From Drechslerella dactyloides (lineage: Eukaryota; Ascomycota; Orbiliomycetes; Orbiliales; Orbiliaceae), in assembly GCA_020064725.1 (NCBI GenBank), contig JAGTWJ010000011.1, positions 1,426,001 to 1,490,000 of the forward strand: 64,000 nt of DNA. The letters are read 5' to 3'. Shown here piece by piece: positions 1 through 11,745 of the stretch. The first letter of the stretch is position 1. Every line of letters starts with the position of its first letter. The position numbers and the translations under genes are program-made. Under the pieces are notes generated by a model. That model made no database searches. It worked only from the letters and a program-made list of their open reading frames with translations, and had not been told where the DNA came from.

Positions 1-123
1 CGATGCTCATAAATATAAGTAGTTAGTCGATATGATATGCGCCAGAGTCGTGAATCTCAAAGCTAGTATATATATCAAACTCGACAAAAGCCCCAGTTGT
101 ACATAGGGCTCGGAAGAACCTCA

Positions 124-750
124 CTAACCAACGAGCGTCAAGCCATACTTTCTCGCGTAATACCTTGCCCCTATCCTAGGTTCCTTAACATCAAAGCTCC
201 ATTTTCTCCTGTCCAAGAGATAGTGTGGCTGCTCGGACCCGTTCCTGAAGAGTAGAAGGACGTATCGGTGTTTTCCGGTCTTCTTGAGTGGCGAAGGTCC
301 CATGTATCTCATTAGCTCATTAGCATCTCGGAAATCCAGAGTCCCCGATTTGGGACTGATATCGGTGACGAGCCAGTGACAGAATTCTCCCCATATGGGA
401 TTTTCTCGCGAAGTGGCATCCGGACCTCAAGTGAGCTTCCTGTCAGCTGCTGAAGGTACCAAAACTTCGCTGGAAGACGGTCCATACCGGTTAGGCAAAG
501 CGTATATTTAGTATCCTCGCCGTCAAAGCGTGCGTCCTCGGGAGTAACTGTGATGTTTGGTATATTTTGGGTGTCCTTTACCTTCAGGGTGTTGCCCAGT
601 TGAACTTTTGCTCCAGAAGGATGCTCTGCTTGTAGAAAAACGGAGGGTGAGAACTCGTCGATGACTAGTGAGTGTATGTCAACAGTGGTTCAGAGAGCTC
701 CTCAATATGATTTCGATTTACCATCGGGAATAACCGCTTCCTTTCGAAGT
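124..750 (-). CDS. PEBP-family protein (phosphatidylethanolamine-binding / carboxypeptidase Y inhibitor-like), 5' end unresolved
   Basis: Joined exons 750-722, 664-488 and 425-124 (introns of 57 and 62 nt) encode a PEBP core. In order it shows AVIPDVIDEFSP, SVFLQAEHPSG, TVTPEDARFDG, GPDATSRENPIW, EFCHWLVTDI and MGPSPLKKTGKHRYVLLLF. The last two are the family's ligand-pocket signatures (DPDxPSRxxP..HW and GPxPPxGxHRY). Known members bind anionic phospholipid head groups, and yeast Tfs1 inhibits carboxypeptidase Y. Two oddities are visible. The usual Asp before PDA is Gly, created across the second splice junction. The protein also stops directly after YGLTLVG, where relatives normally continue with ANFF and a few more residues. 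No ATG lies in the first exon. A donor at 851-846 closing an open stretch (TINQSILE) suggests one more upstream exon ending at 852. Family call is firm; exact ends are not. Confidence 0.7.
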
Positions 751-899
751 CTTTGTTACAAATTTGCTCGAAATTCATTAATTCTAAACTTCTCCCCTCA
801 AATTGTTCATAAATCCGTTACAATAGGGTAGCAAGAGGTATCCATACATACTTTTCCAGGATCGACTGGTTGATAGTCACCTGCTTAAACCACTCAGAT

Positions 900-3182
900 A
901 ACTTCGCTCATACTAATGTGATATATTCTTTGTTACTACTACGTACATACCAATAATGCCTTCTGCTCTTTTCGAACCAGATTTATGTTTTGCCGCACAC
1001 GCCATGGCACTCTCCCGCCGATATGTTGCAGAAACGGCGTTGTAAACCTTCCGGCATACACCATCCGTCGGAACAGTGCGGTTGACATCGCGAAATCGAA
1101 GCTCCACACTGGGGCCTACGGCTACAAATGACAAAATAGGAATCTTGGTGGTCAGGCGCCGTTATACAGCGGAGGCTCCAGTGAGTTTTGAGGGCCTAGA
1201 GCAATGGATCTAGAGCTTTACTGCCTTAGTATGCGTCCGATGCATGCATGCTGCAAATCCAGATATCTGCCTAGAATGACGTGAAGCATCGATAAGCCAA
1301 CGAAGATACGGAAGCGAGCGCACCTGCAAGACGCCACAACCCGGACGTACCTTGACGAGGCGGGTTTTAGGAAGCCACACCGATTGTGTCTGCCGAGTCG
1401 CATGGCAATTATAAATGTTCCGTTTCTAAGTCCAGCGTGCCTTAGGCCTCCGACAATGCCGGATCAATCGGAAAGACGATCACCTATTTGTCCTCAAAAA
1501 GTTCGATATCCACATGCGAACCCGGAGTCTCGAAGCTGCTTTCCGCTGGCTTGAATGAAGGTATCTGCTTTTGATCGATCAAATTACCTGAATTGAACTC
1601 ATGACCATTTACTACCAGCATATTCCCATCCATAACATATTCAGCGCACTGTTCTACTTTGCACAGCGCGCATTTACCCGAGGTTTGGTTCCCTGTTTGC
1701 GTTCCCCGCAAACCCGTTTCATCCTAGCAAGGTTACAGTTTCTGCGCGGTCTCGATACATCCGTACAATTCCACTAAAATCTCCGAAACCTTCTGGCAGA
1801 CTGACCCGTCAGTTAGGGCAGAAAGAGTATTCCATCCATTCGCGGACCCTCACAGCTGCACTCCGAATGTCCGTCAATATTTGACACCGCTAATGTGACT
1901 TTCTGGCATTAATCATGTCTGCCTGATTTCCGGCAGACTCCAAAGAGTTCACATTGATAGCCTTCGGATATCTGGTGGTTCTGGAAACCCCCTTTATTGT
2001 GCTGCATGGACATGTTGCCACCCGTGACACTGCTGGATCTGAGACTGGCATCTAGCCTCTATGTATAGGCGCATCTGGCACTTTCACAGTCGTATCTGGC
2101 ATTTTGCAGTCGATCGTAACTGTAGAATTCCCAGATATATCTTTGGCCTTTCCAGATCTAATAAGGCTCCCAGTGAAAAGGGATTTGGCGTATATACTGG
2201 ACATAAAGTGTTGTACTTAGTGATATAGCGATACCGTACTCCTCATAGAATTCTAGAAATGGCACTCTATTCAACATCTACCTATACAGTGACTAGAAAT
2301 TAGATTCCGATATTGCCATCCTGAAATGGTCTCAAAATCCCAACAGGCGACTACTGGATAGTTCTAACAAACGCAAAAATACAAAAGAGATATCTGACCT
2401 AGGTTTTGGATTGATGTGATCTAAAGCGTAAGCCTCGCGAAAGTAACGTCGTCCCTGCATGTATATTAAGATGAAAGAGCTGGAGCATACACATGTGATT
2501 CGCAGGCTTTAAGCTATAATATACATGAACACAGACTTATATCTAGATAAGTACTTAATTATGTAGGTGACCAATCCCAAGCTGAGCAATATAGGACGAC
2601 AGGCATTCGATGAGGGCAACCTTTGAGGCCTGTAAATAGAACAGAATAATACACGACAGGCTATGGCGCCAGGAGCGCTGATTTACGATATCACTACTAG
2701 ACATATATACTTCGAATAAAATTCGGCTCATCAACTGCGTTTCATATCTTCTGGAGGCTAGACATTACATGTAGATCTGCAAAGATGTTTGAGCTCCAGA
2801 CTAAGAAACCACGATCAGAGGCAAGAGAACCAGACTGAGCAGGTATTCAAACATGCAAAGAAGTTGATACAAGCCTCGAGACTCCAGCTTGGCTCCATGA
2901 CAAAGAATCACTAATCCTGAGTGAACAAGAGGACAAGATAAGAAGGAAATTGAAAGTTGAAGAGAAAGCTCTGCCTTGCAATAGAAGCCCTCAGATTTCG
3001 CCGCCCATGAGATGCCAAAAATTGGTACAACCTCGACATGATGCAAGTATTAAATATAGACACAATGAAGCCCCATATATACATAATTTTTCTTCCACCC
3101 GAGCGACTGAATGTGCGGCGGATAGCCGTTATATTAGGTCGCAATGGTGGCAGCACCCCAGATATACCGTTGAGTGAAATTC
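900..3182. other. intergenic, no supportable gene
   Basis: Only short open frames occur here. Two on the minus strand (913-1134 and 1484-1711) encode Cys-containing peptides of 73 and 75 residues. The second lacks an ATG start and neither resembles a family I know. They could be exons of a small secreted protein, but I cannot join them convincingly. The rest is AT-rich with stops in all frames. Confidence 0.5.
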
Positions 3183-5392
3183 TCATACTTTAACCCATCG
3201 AAACCACCTATTCCTCCCTTTGCCAAACTTTTCATCTGGTCCTGACTCACCAGCCTTGTTGTCCTCGTCCCCTATTTTCCACACTCTCACGAAAAGTACC
3301 ATCAATGCTGCCACAAAATATAGCAATCCAGTGAATATTTGGAGATACTGGTAGCTGGTCTTCTTAGTGCTGCCTCCCTGAGGCTGAACCAGCGTCTGCC
3401 CAATGGCTTCTGAAAACGTCAAGGGGAGGAACATGAAGAGCCAAATAAGATTCAGCCCCGATGGTAGCTCTTTCAACGATATCACCTCCGCAGTTACAGG
3501 CCCGACAGTGGTCCAAAATGTCCCGCAGATCGCACCGTTTAGAAGAGAAAAAAAGATAAGCACACCAAATGAGGTAGTATTGATCCAGATCGTAAAAATG
3601 GTCAGAGCGCAGGCCAAAGTCAGCACTCCCGCAATATTAATACGGCCCCAGGTGTCCGAATAAAGGCCAATGAGTGGACGACCAATCGAGTTGCCGAGAT
3701 TCAGCATAGCGCTGAGAATACTACCCTGCTTCTGCGTCAAGCCGACGGAAACCCCATAGTTGGGTAGGGAATAAAGAACAATAATCTAGTTTGCCATAAT
3801 GTTAGCCCATATTCATGCAATAATCATGGTTATATCAACCTGTACAGCGGGACGGCGAGGCGGGAATGGGTAAGAGCGTCGGCATTTCGATGCTCTATAA
3901 GTCAATGAAGCCGCAAGGCTACCGAATGAGGCATTCCCTTGACGTGTCCACCTTATAGGCTGAATGCTTGAGAAACTGATATGGTTGAGGATCTGCATAA
4001 AAGAGAACATTGAGGCACATACATATGCAAGCATGCTGCAGGTACCCCAGCCGACGAGATACATAAATTCAACCCTCTTGACGAGGTTGACATCGAACAT
4101 CCTGATATCTGGATTGATCTTCTTGTTCCTGTCGCGCATCAACAGGCTGCAGATAATATTGACGATGAATGTTATTATAGCAGTAATCCGAAATGTCCAT
4201 GCGAGTCCAATACGTGGGTGCTGGAGCATCGCATTTGTCGCAAGCGAAAATACGAGCCCACCAACACCACTGCCAGCGGCGGCGATGCCGCTTGCTATAC
4301 TTCGTTTTTTATCAAACCACTGTGGCAAGATGCTCACAGACACTGCAGATACCATACCCATGCCAAGGCCAAAAAGGGCTCCCTGGACAAGGTAAAGCTG
4401 CCACAACTGGGTAGCAAAGCTCGCAATGATCAAGCTTATAAATTGTAGCAATGTCCCAGTCAGAAGGGTGACCCGACTGGAAAATTGGCGTATCAGGAGA
4501 TTGGTGATTGGAGATACCACCATGGCAGAGCCGATGATCAACTATTAGAAGTCATGAGCTTTTGTCAGCCATCAGTCTCACAATAGGTACAACTCATGTC
4601 GGCCTCGGAAATAGACATTCGGCAACCTTTCCTTCCCCGAAACACAGGTTGCGGGAAATGGAGAGCTGGTGTCCTCTCCGCAGACCTCCTATAAAGCCAT
4701 CTAATCTGCCTAGAAGCTATATCCATACACCAGACGGACTGACAGATGCTTAGAAAACGACAAAAAAGCTAGTACTCACCCCACCAATGAAGGCATAGCT
4801 GAGCGGAGTGGCCTGCGGATACAGCGGTGGCTCGTGTGTCAGGTAGAACGATAGGTATACGCCATAGCTACCGTTGATACCCCAAGAGCTATACGACAAA
4901 TGTTAGCCATCTGGAATTCGGCTATTTTCTGTAATTATTGATGGTCGAAATGGTCTCGGTAATTAAAACTGATATAGAGATGCCGTCTTAACTCACCAAA
5001 TATTCAGAGCCATCGCGCATGCCACGCAAACCCAGCCTATAAACCAAAGATTTTGACCCAATATCAGCTTTCTCATCCTTTTCAGCAAAAATTTGACCAG
5101 TCGGCTCCGATATTGAGGGCCTTCAAGTAAGGTATATCATACCGTATCCACCATCCGGTGGCGCGCTCTCGTCCTTAGGTTGTTGGGCGACCTCAGCACC
5201 ATCGAAGAAAGACACCGCACTCGAACTACCAGTAGGCGAGCCGGCCTCGCTCTTCTCCACCTCAGACACCACCACCGCGAAGTCCTTCTGCGATGCATCA
5301 TCTTTCGAGCACTTCAAGTCTATCTCTGTATCCACAGTCGTAGCTAAACTCGAGTCCGAGACGTTTGCCTGGGGTTTGGTTATAGTAACCAT
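3183..5392 (-). CDS. MFS transporter, monocarboxylate transporter (MCT/SLC16-like) family
   Basis: Five exons (5392-5143, 5036-4997, 4888-4780, 4541-4023, 3785-3183) join in frame to 506 residues. The hallmark is PPDGGYG at the end of a charged N-terminal tail; the first splice restores PPDGGYGWVCVACAMALNI, the MCT start of helix 1. Later come SWGINGSYGVYLSFYL, PQWFDKKRSIASGIAAAGSGVGG (the loop after helix 4), YLVGWGTCSMLAYIIVLYSLPNYG and the NSIGRPLIGLYSDTWGR repeat of the family. Twelve membrane helices are expected. Fungal relatives at the plasma membrane or vacuole import monocarboxylates or riboflavin (Mch proteins); the substrate cannot be told from sequence. The last intron is 237 nt, long for this locus. 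It was chosen because GTATGT after LAY and CTAG before IIVLYSLPNYG restore the family consensus, whereas reading through gives an unrelated basic tail. Confidence 0.88.
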
Positions 5393-8300
5393 AGTGCCTC
5401 GGTACAGATAGAAAAGGCTGCGGAGGCAACCACCAGGGATACTGCCTCCCACAAAAAAGGCTCGAGAACGACGTTTGAATGCTGCTAAGGGGAGGACCCG
5501 GGTATCAGCTCTGGTTTTCTTGCACGCTGCATATACATGCTGTAGGAAAATCGAAGAAACGCGGGTGTTCCATAACATGCACAATAACACAAATGGCAAT
5601 GGTGTCGCGAAGACCTTCCTTCTACAGGCCTACCCACGGATACCGGCCTTGGTACAGTCATTATGGCTGCCTGTATTTATTTGGTAACTCCGTTGGCAAA
5701 TAAAATTCGTGAACATGACTTTGCACTTGACTAAGTGATATATCAAGCCGTATGTAATCAAAATCGAGGATGGATCGCCGTCGCACACCAAGAAAGTGCT
5801 CGAGTTCGGGCTTGAAAGGCGACGAATCTTTGGATAGATACCCGAAGATAATCGAATGACCTAAAAAAAGAAAGGAAAAAGGAAAACAAGGAGGCCTTAC
5901 CTTAACTTCGCTCCCAGCGAGCTGCCTCTTGACTTCCAAGCACCGAAAAAAATTATTGGATGATGTCGTCAGAATAATTGGGTGAGGTTTAGCGGTCCAA
6001 GAGCCCGAATTTCAAGGAGATAGCGCTACTTCCTTGGCTAACTGAATGAACTTATGGCTATACGTTAAGTCGTAAAGTTGATATCAAACTATCTTAAATG
6101 GGGGGTATATTCCAGATCCCGAGAGGAGTTTAGATCGTGACAGATACTTCGGCAATTGAGAAGTTGGAGTTTCCAGCCGATAATAAAAGAATGTTTCCAA
6201 TTGTCGAATGGAAGTAGCTAAGTAAGTATTTAATATTTCTCTCTTCCTCTCTCGCGACTTCTCTTTTTTCTTTTGGCTGTGTCTACAGCTTGAAGAGCAG
6301 CTAGGTATAGGTGAATGAAGCACTACAATCAACGTTACTGCCTCCACCCTCTTATATGGATTCAGCAGAACATATTTTTGACCTTGAGACTACCTTGCCA
6401 CGTACGAGAAAACACGTCCGGGGATCCGGCCACAACTGTCGGGGAAATTACAAGGGAAGAACGGGCATATGATAGAATACAAACCTTGGAACATAAGAAG
6501 ATAGCCAAATCTGCTTAGCAAACACGTGAACTCTCTTCTCGAACATATCATGTCTGTGAGAAGCCTACAGGTAAGATAGACCGTACGGTGATATTATCCA
6601 GGGTGTTCCGAGGAGAGCTTTACGGCTTCGTGTGGTGCAAATACCTCAATGACTAAATTTTGTTCCTGGCTGACATAGTGAGTGATCGAGTCGACTGACG
6701 CATGCGCACGCAGGCACCGGCTGTCTCTCTTACGATTCCCTTATGTAAGGTAGCGAATCGCAGGCTGATCCCTAGGCTTTCCCCGCTGGAACAACGTCGA
6801 AATCCACAGAACCCTGCTCAATTTCTCGGATCCACGTTCGCCATGGCAATATGTATGTCGAGATTTTCGATCGATCGTTCAAGTTAGCTTGTCTATGGAC
6901 TGCACTTTCGGGGATAACCTTCTGCAATTCGTACGATCGTACGATCGTAATCATGAGACTTTAGAATTATAAATCAGACAGTATACGATCTGTAAGCATT
7001 ATTGCGTATCTAATTATTAGCGGAATAGACAGCCCAACTGGATTGGACTTCGTACTTGTAAACGGTTAGTGCCTCAGAGGAGAAAATCCGGGGTGACCAG
7101 GGTCATGGGTATAACACGGCCGGAACCAGCGAAAATCTGGGAAACACCGCGAATAGAAGACTGAAACATACTTCAGTTGTGGGTATTCGGTAGGTTCAGG
7201 CTGTTCAGGATTCGAGCTGCATCTTGATATCTCGCCTTCTAGCCATAATCATAGCTACTAGTATACTCCCGGTTGACTAGCGCCCGAGAAATGCGTTGTT
7301 CATGAAAACCAAGTGGATATCGAAACATTTATAGGTCACGATTTCACCTAAACAGTCGTAACAGCTTAGTAGGTAGCCATTTACAAAGTAGACAGTTAAA
7401 TTTTCAAGGGGCTTGATCGCCTGTATCCAACCAGTGAGCTGGCTACTGGCTACAAGGCCTTGATGTTGGCCTGTGATATCAATTCTAAACTCCTTATTTC
7501 AACTTCCAAGATGCAACATATGCATAAGTGTTGACAATCCACAAGAAGTAATTGCAGGGGCGTCCGAATCGAATCCCGATCCCCGAGTGAACTTGGACAG
7601 AGCCCGGTGTAAAACATTTCCGCAAAAATTTCAGAGTAACATACTTCCAAAGATTATTGCTCCTTCGCGTCCGCTAATATCCTAATGTCGGCGCGCTAAC
7701 CGGGCTCTCTAAACATTGTCGCGTCATCATCCCGGATGACATATGACATCTGCATATCTGCAACACTTCTGAGATAAAAAAATATGGGCCCTCTGAGCAG
7801 TAGTTCCCCATTTGTCACGTCCATAATTATGCAGTGTGTTCAAAATAACAGACCGGGAAATATATTCGGCAAGAAGGTTCATAGTCCGACTAAACCCACG
7901 GAAGAACGAAAAATATATCTCAATCGCTTGTTTAGTATACAGTTCGTCTCCTCTGCTTCGTGCATGTCGTTCAGAAATCACTAGATGCGGAGAAACATCT
8001 CCGGACCTCAGGGCCTGTACCTCTAGTTTAGCCAGTAAGTCGTCTAGCCCGATACTTCGGGCGACTTTACCGCTCAATTCATAATTGGGCGAGCCTGCAT
8101 GGCTCCCCAAGCCACTCAAATCACTCATCCACTTGGGTTCAGCGAAATACAGTATATCCCTCCACGCCAACTACATCCGCTGAAAATATAGTCGGGGCGC
8201 GCTAGGTTTAATTAAAAAAACAAGTCGGCCAGTTCCAGGTTCGTATGAAGCTGTTAAATTGCCTCTAGAGGCTCCACGAGGAAGAAAGAAAACGAGTCAT

Positions 8301-9299
8301 GGTTTCGATTACGAACTGAGCATCCGAACCTCAGATCTACTGGAAGTGTCTCCGGGTCAATCTATAACAACGGCTTAGATCTTATACAACCAGCAGTAAC
8401 TGTTCAATACACTAGCTATTCTATCATACTGGGTGCGAACTAGTTAGGAATCCTATCGGAATGTAGCCGTCTCCACAAGAATGCCTCCCAGACATGCCTC
8501 AAATCAGTCGAATGCCTAATTAAAGCTATAACACGGAACTATCGGTCAAAATACTTACCTCCGAACAACGAGTCAGCAGTAGAGGTGCCAGTTCAGATAT
8601 CATGTAGTGACGAGTCGGACATGCATCCTGACCAGCCGTCTCTGGTAGTTTTCCAGATGGAATTATGCAACCAGAGGATCCTCTTGGTTTGCAAATTTGG
8701 TCAGCATACCCCGCAGTTAGTTTCAATCCCCGTATAGTCGTGCCTTAATTTGACTTCAACGGGTAAAAAGGTCTCACGACAAGTGGATTAATCAGGGTAT
8801 CCCCAGTATTGGAGACGTCTAAGGAGCTCCAGATCTGTAGAGAACCACAGCACTTGCGATCATATAATCACGAAGACCGAGAACATTTAGTAGCTCCATT
8901 GATGTATTTCTCTTCTCGCATGCCGTGTATAAGACGATGCCGGCTCCACCCGCAGATACGCCTTATCTCCGAGCGTGTCCAATGCCGCATGTTGTGCGAA
9001 TGTGTTGCGCGTCGTGGGAGGCAACGCAGCCGCCCTGATTGGCTGGCCGGCGTACGGCCAAAACCAACCTCCTGGCTAGGCATCGACATCACCTTCCATC
9101 ACGCGCCAAACACCATCCATCGGCATCCTCGATTTTTGCCCATCGCCACTACCACGGTCATCCCCAACATCGTGAGCTCCAGGCAAACACCTCAACGCGA
9201 CTATCCCTAACATCTGACGGCATCTGCTATTAACAGTTGTCCCGCTTCGGCTGGGACGGGAACGTGAAGTCGCCCCAAATCCACGTTTTTCCAGGACCG
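5393..9299. other. intergenic 3.9 kb
   Basis: This stretch lies between the MCT transporter start and the NUFIP1-domain gene start, so it holds the promoters of both divergent genes. The only long frame is the minus-strand one at 7727-8170, listed separately. I see no conserved domains, tRNA or transposon ends. Confidence 0.5.
7727..8170 (-). CDS. possible hypothetical protein or exon fragment
   Basis: A 147-codon open frame that begins with a TTG codon. Its first ATG is at codon 15 (MSDLSGLGSHAG). The translation has a helical-looking stretch (KVARSIGLDDLLAKLEVQAL) and an aromatic stretch (IEIYFSFFRGFSRTMNLLAEYI), more protein-like than its surroundings. I recognise no family, and no splice partner stood out on either side. 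It may be an internal exon of an unrecognised gene, a relic, or chance. Confidence 0.2.
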   Translation of the reverse strand: MAWRDILYFAEPKWMSDLSGLGSHAGSPNYELSGKVARSIGLDDLLAKLEVQALRSGDVSPHLVISERHARSRGDELYTKQAIEIYFSFFRGFSRTMNLLAEYISRSVILNTLHNYGRDKWGTTAQRAHIFLSQKCCRYADVICHPG

Positions 9300-11745
9300 A
9301 TGTCGCATCCAAACGGCTACATCTACGGGCCCCCTCCAGCCGCGCCCCCGAAAGCGCCTGGCCCGCCGCAACCTTACAACAGCAACAATCAGAATAACCA
9401 GTTCTCGCGTGGGAACTATGGCAGTCGCGGCCGTGGGAACAATCGACAGGGAGGAAGGGGGAATTTCAACAACCGAGGCGGCTCGAATCACAACCAGGGT
9501 CGTGGAGGATACACGAACTTTGGTGGCCACCCCCCTCACGGGTCACCATCACAGCCGCCGTTCCCTGTTCCTGTAGCGGGGTCGTACCCTCCGCCGGCGA
9601 ACCCTTCCTACCCCCCGCCAGCCCATCAGCCGTCCTCTGCCTACAGCCCTCCCGTTCCATCATCGTCAACCTTCCAGAATCGGCCTCCTCACCAGACAAG
9701 CCAATACCAACCGCCGCCACAAGCCTTCGGGCATCAACCGCCTCCCCAGCAACCGCGCCCACCTTACCCTCAACCACCGGCCTATAATTCTTCACAGCCA
9801 AATGCCTATCCGCAGGCGAATCGATGGCCGCAGCCAACCCCAGTCCCGCCACCACCTCCCCCACAGCACCAACCGCCTGCTGCCACGTCTCAGCCTATCC
9901 GATTCTTTCCTCAGCAGCCCCCTCCGCCCAGCCATTACAATAGTTCTCAACCGCCACATCCTCCTACGTCTACATCAAGCTACCCGCCCACCCAACCATA
10001 TGGCTCAAAGCCACCAATGAATAATCAACCGCACAATACATTCCAAAATCAAGGACCTCGGCCACATCACTCTTACTCAGACCTTAGAGTGGATGGGAGA
10101 GTGCGTCCGCCAGCTCCTCCATCAGTCCCGACATTTTTTGGATCATCCCTTCCTCAGCCTCCTCCGTCGCTGCCTCCACACCCTCCACCACCGTCTGGTT
10201 TTAATCAGCATAGTCCGAACCAACAACGCCATAATCACCATCACAATCATAACCAGCATAACCGAAACAGAGGGAATTTTGGACATCGCAATCATAATGG
10301 ATTCAATCATGATCGGCGTAATAAAGACAAAGGCCACCGGAATCACCATCAGAATCAACAGCATCAGATGCCTCAGAATTCCGATATCGATATGTCACCA
10401 GAAGATTATGCTATTTGGGTGGCATCTGGGTAGGAATCTATTTTGCGCTCCTGTCGCTTAGGGATATCATGCTAACCATTCTTGCTCCACAGTGGTAAAA
10501 TAAAGGGCACAGATCTTACACTAAGGGATCCGGCAGAATTAGAAAAATGGCTTGAAGACCGCAAGAAAAAGTGGCCAACAACATCGAGAGTGGCAGTAAA
10601 AGTAAGGCTATCATCACTTCTGTATAATTCCATTCATAATGCTAACAATATTGCAGAAAGCGGAGGACGAAGAGAAGCAGCGTGCGGAACAAAACGAAGC
10701 TCTGCAGAAAAAGCTAGAGTCTCTCGATAAGACGGAGACGCAGCTACGAAAACGCAAGCTTGACGAGGTCGTCGACGAGGAAGACAAGTCGAAACAGCCA
10801 AGCAAGAAAAAGAAAAAGAAGAAGAAGAAGAAGAAGGCCCAAGATGACGCACCTGTTGCCTTCGAAGAGCAGCCAACAACCGCGAGCGCTGAGGCCGTTC
10901 TGACGGAAATAAGGGTAAATGAGACGACCGTCGAAGAACCGGCTGAGGCACCTCTCGAGACAGCGGTAGAACAAAAGCCTGAGGGTGCTCCAGTCGATTC
11001 TGAACAGCCGGCCCTGTCAGAATTCGATGATTTTCTACTTACAGAAGAGATGGCCGAATCTACTGAGCTTCAACAAGTAGAACTGGTTACGGAATCGCCA
11101 CAAGACCAAGGGAATGACGGAGGTGTCTCTCTAAAAGATTCGGAACAGCTCGATGTTACGGTGGAGGAGCCACAAGATGCCGTCCCGGAACCTACCGACG
11201 ATCAATCTCCAGCAGCCGAGGATGACGAAGACTCCGAATCCATTGCAATGTCAACATCATCGAGTACCGCCGAATCCGGAGCGGAATCTGCCGAGGAAGC
11301 ATCTGAAAACGAATCGGACAACGGTTCAGACGACGGTTCAGACGAATCGGATGCAGATGCTCCGCCCGATGAAGCCAGTGCAAAGCCAACCGGCTTACCA
11401 GAGAAGCCTCCCGCCGCGAACGCCAATAAAAAGAAGCAGGTATGCAAGCTTTGGCTAAGGAAGAACTGTAAATACGGCGCCAAATGCAAGTATTTGCATG
11501 AAGGTGGTGTCCCAAAGTCGGACAAAGAGCGCAGGGAAGAAAAGAAGCAGCAGAAGGACGCCAAGCCGAAGGATCTGTCGTTATACGATAAAGTATGTGA
11601 TACGACACCCATAACATGACCCTCCCAGACCCGACGGAGCTAACATTCATTTTCATAGCTCATGCAAGCACAAATGGAGAAAGAAAACGTGAAACTTCTC
11701 CAAGCGATCAATTATTTCGTCCAGCGCGGAGTTCTGAAGGCCTAA
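9300..11745 (+). CDS. NUFIP1-domain protein with RGG region and CCCH zinc finger
   Basis: Four exons (9300-10429, 10493-10601, 10657-11592, 11659-11745) give 753 residues. The start is the first in-frame ATG; the frame is open a little upstream but has no other Met. The N-terminus is Pro/Gln/Asn-rich with an RGG patch (NYGSRGRGNNRQGGRG). Around residues 365-413 lies the NUFIP1/Rsa1-type motif (PEDYAIWVASGGKIKGTDL, then LEKWLEDRKKKWPT). After it come a coiled coil, an 11-lysine run, a long acidic region, and one CCCH finger C676-x7-C684-x5-C690-x3-H694. The tail LMQAQMEKENVKLLQAINYF is a final short exon. In yeast and animals NUFIP1/Rsa1 is an assembly platform for box C/D snoRNPs with the R2TP complex; a nuclear RNA-binding assembly role is inferred here. 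The sequence is strongly low-complexity outside the motifs. Confidence 0.88.

Noticed and set aside
3786..4022. Read-through of the MCT transporter exon to 3813
   Set aside because: The tail (RASKCRRSYPFPPRRP) does not fit the family; splicing 4022-3786 restores LAYIIVLYSLPNYG.
9466..9864. Antisense frames across the Pro-rich NUFIP1-domain exon
   Set aside because: Low-complexity GC-rich coding DNA opens shadow frames on the other strand; none has a domain.
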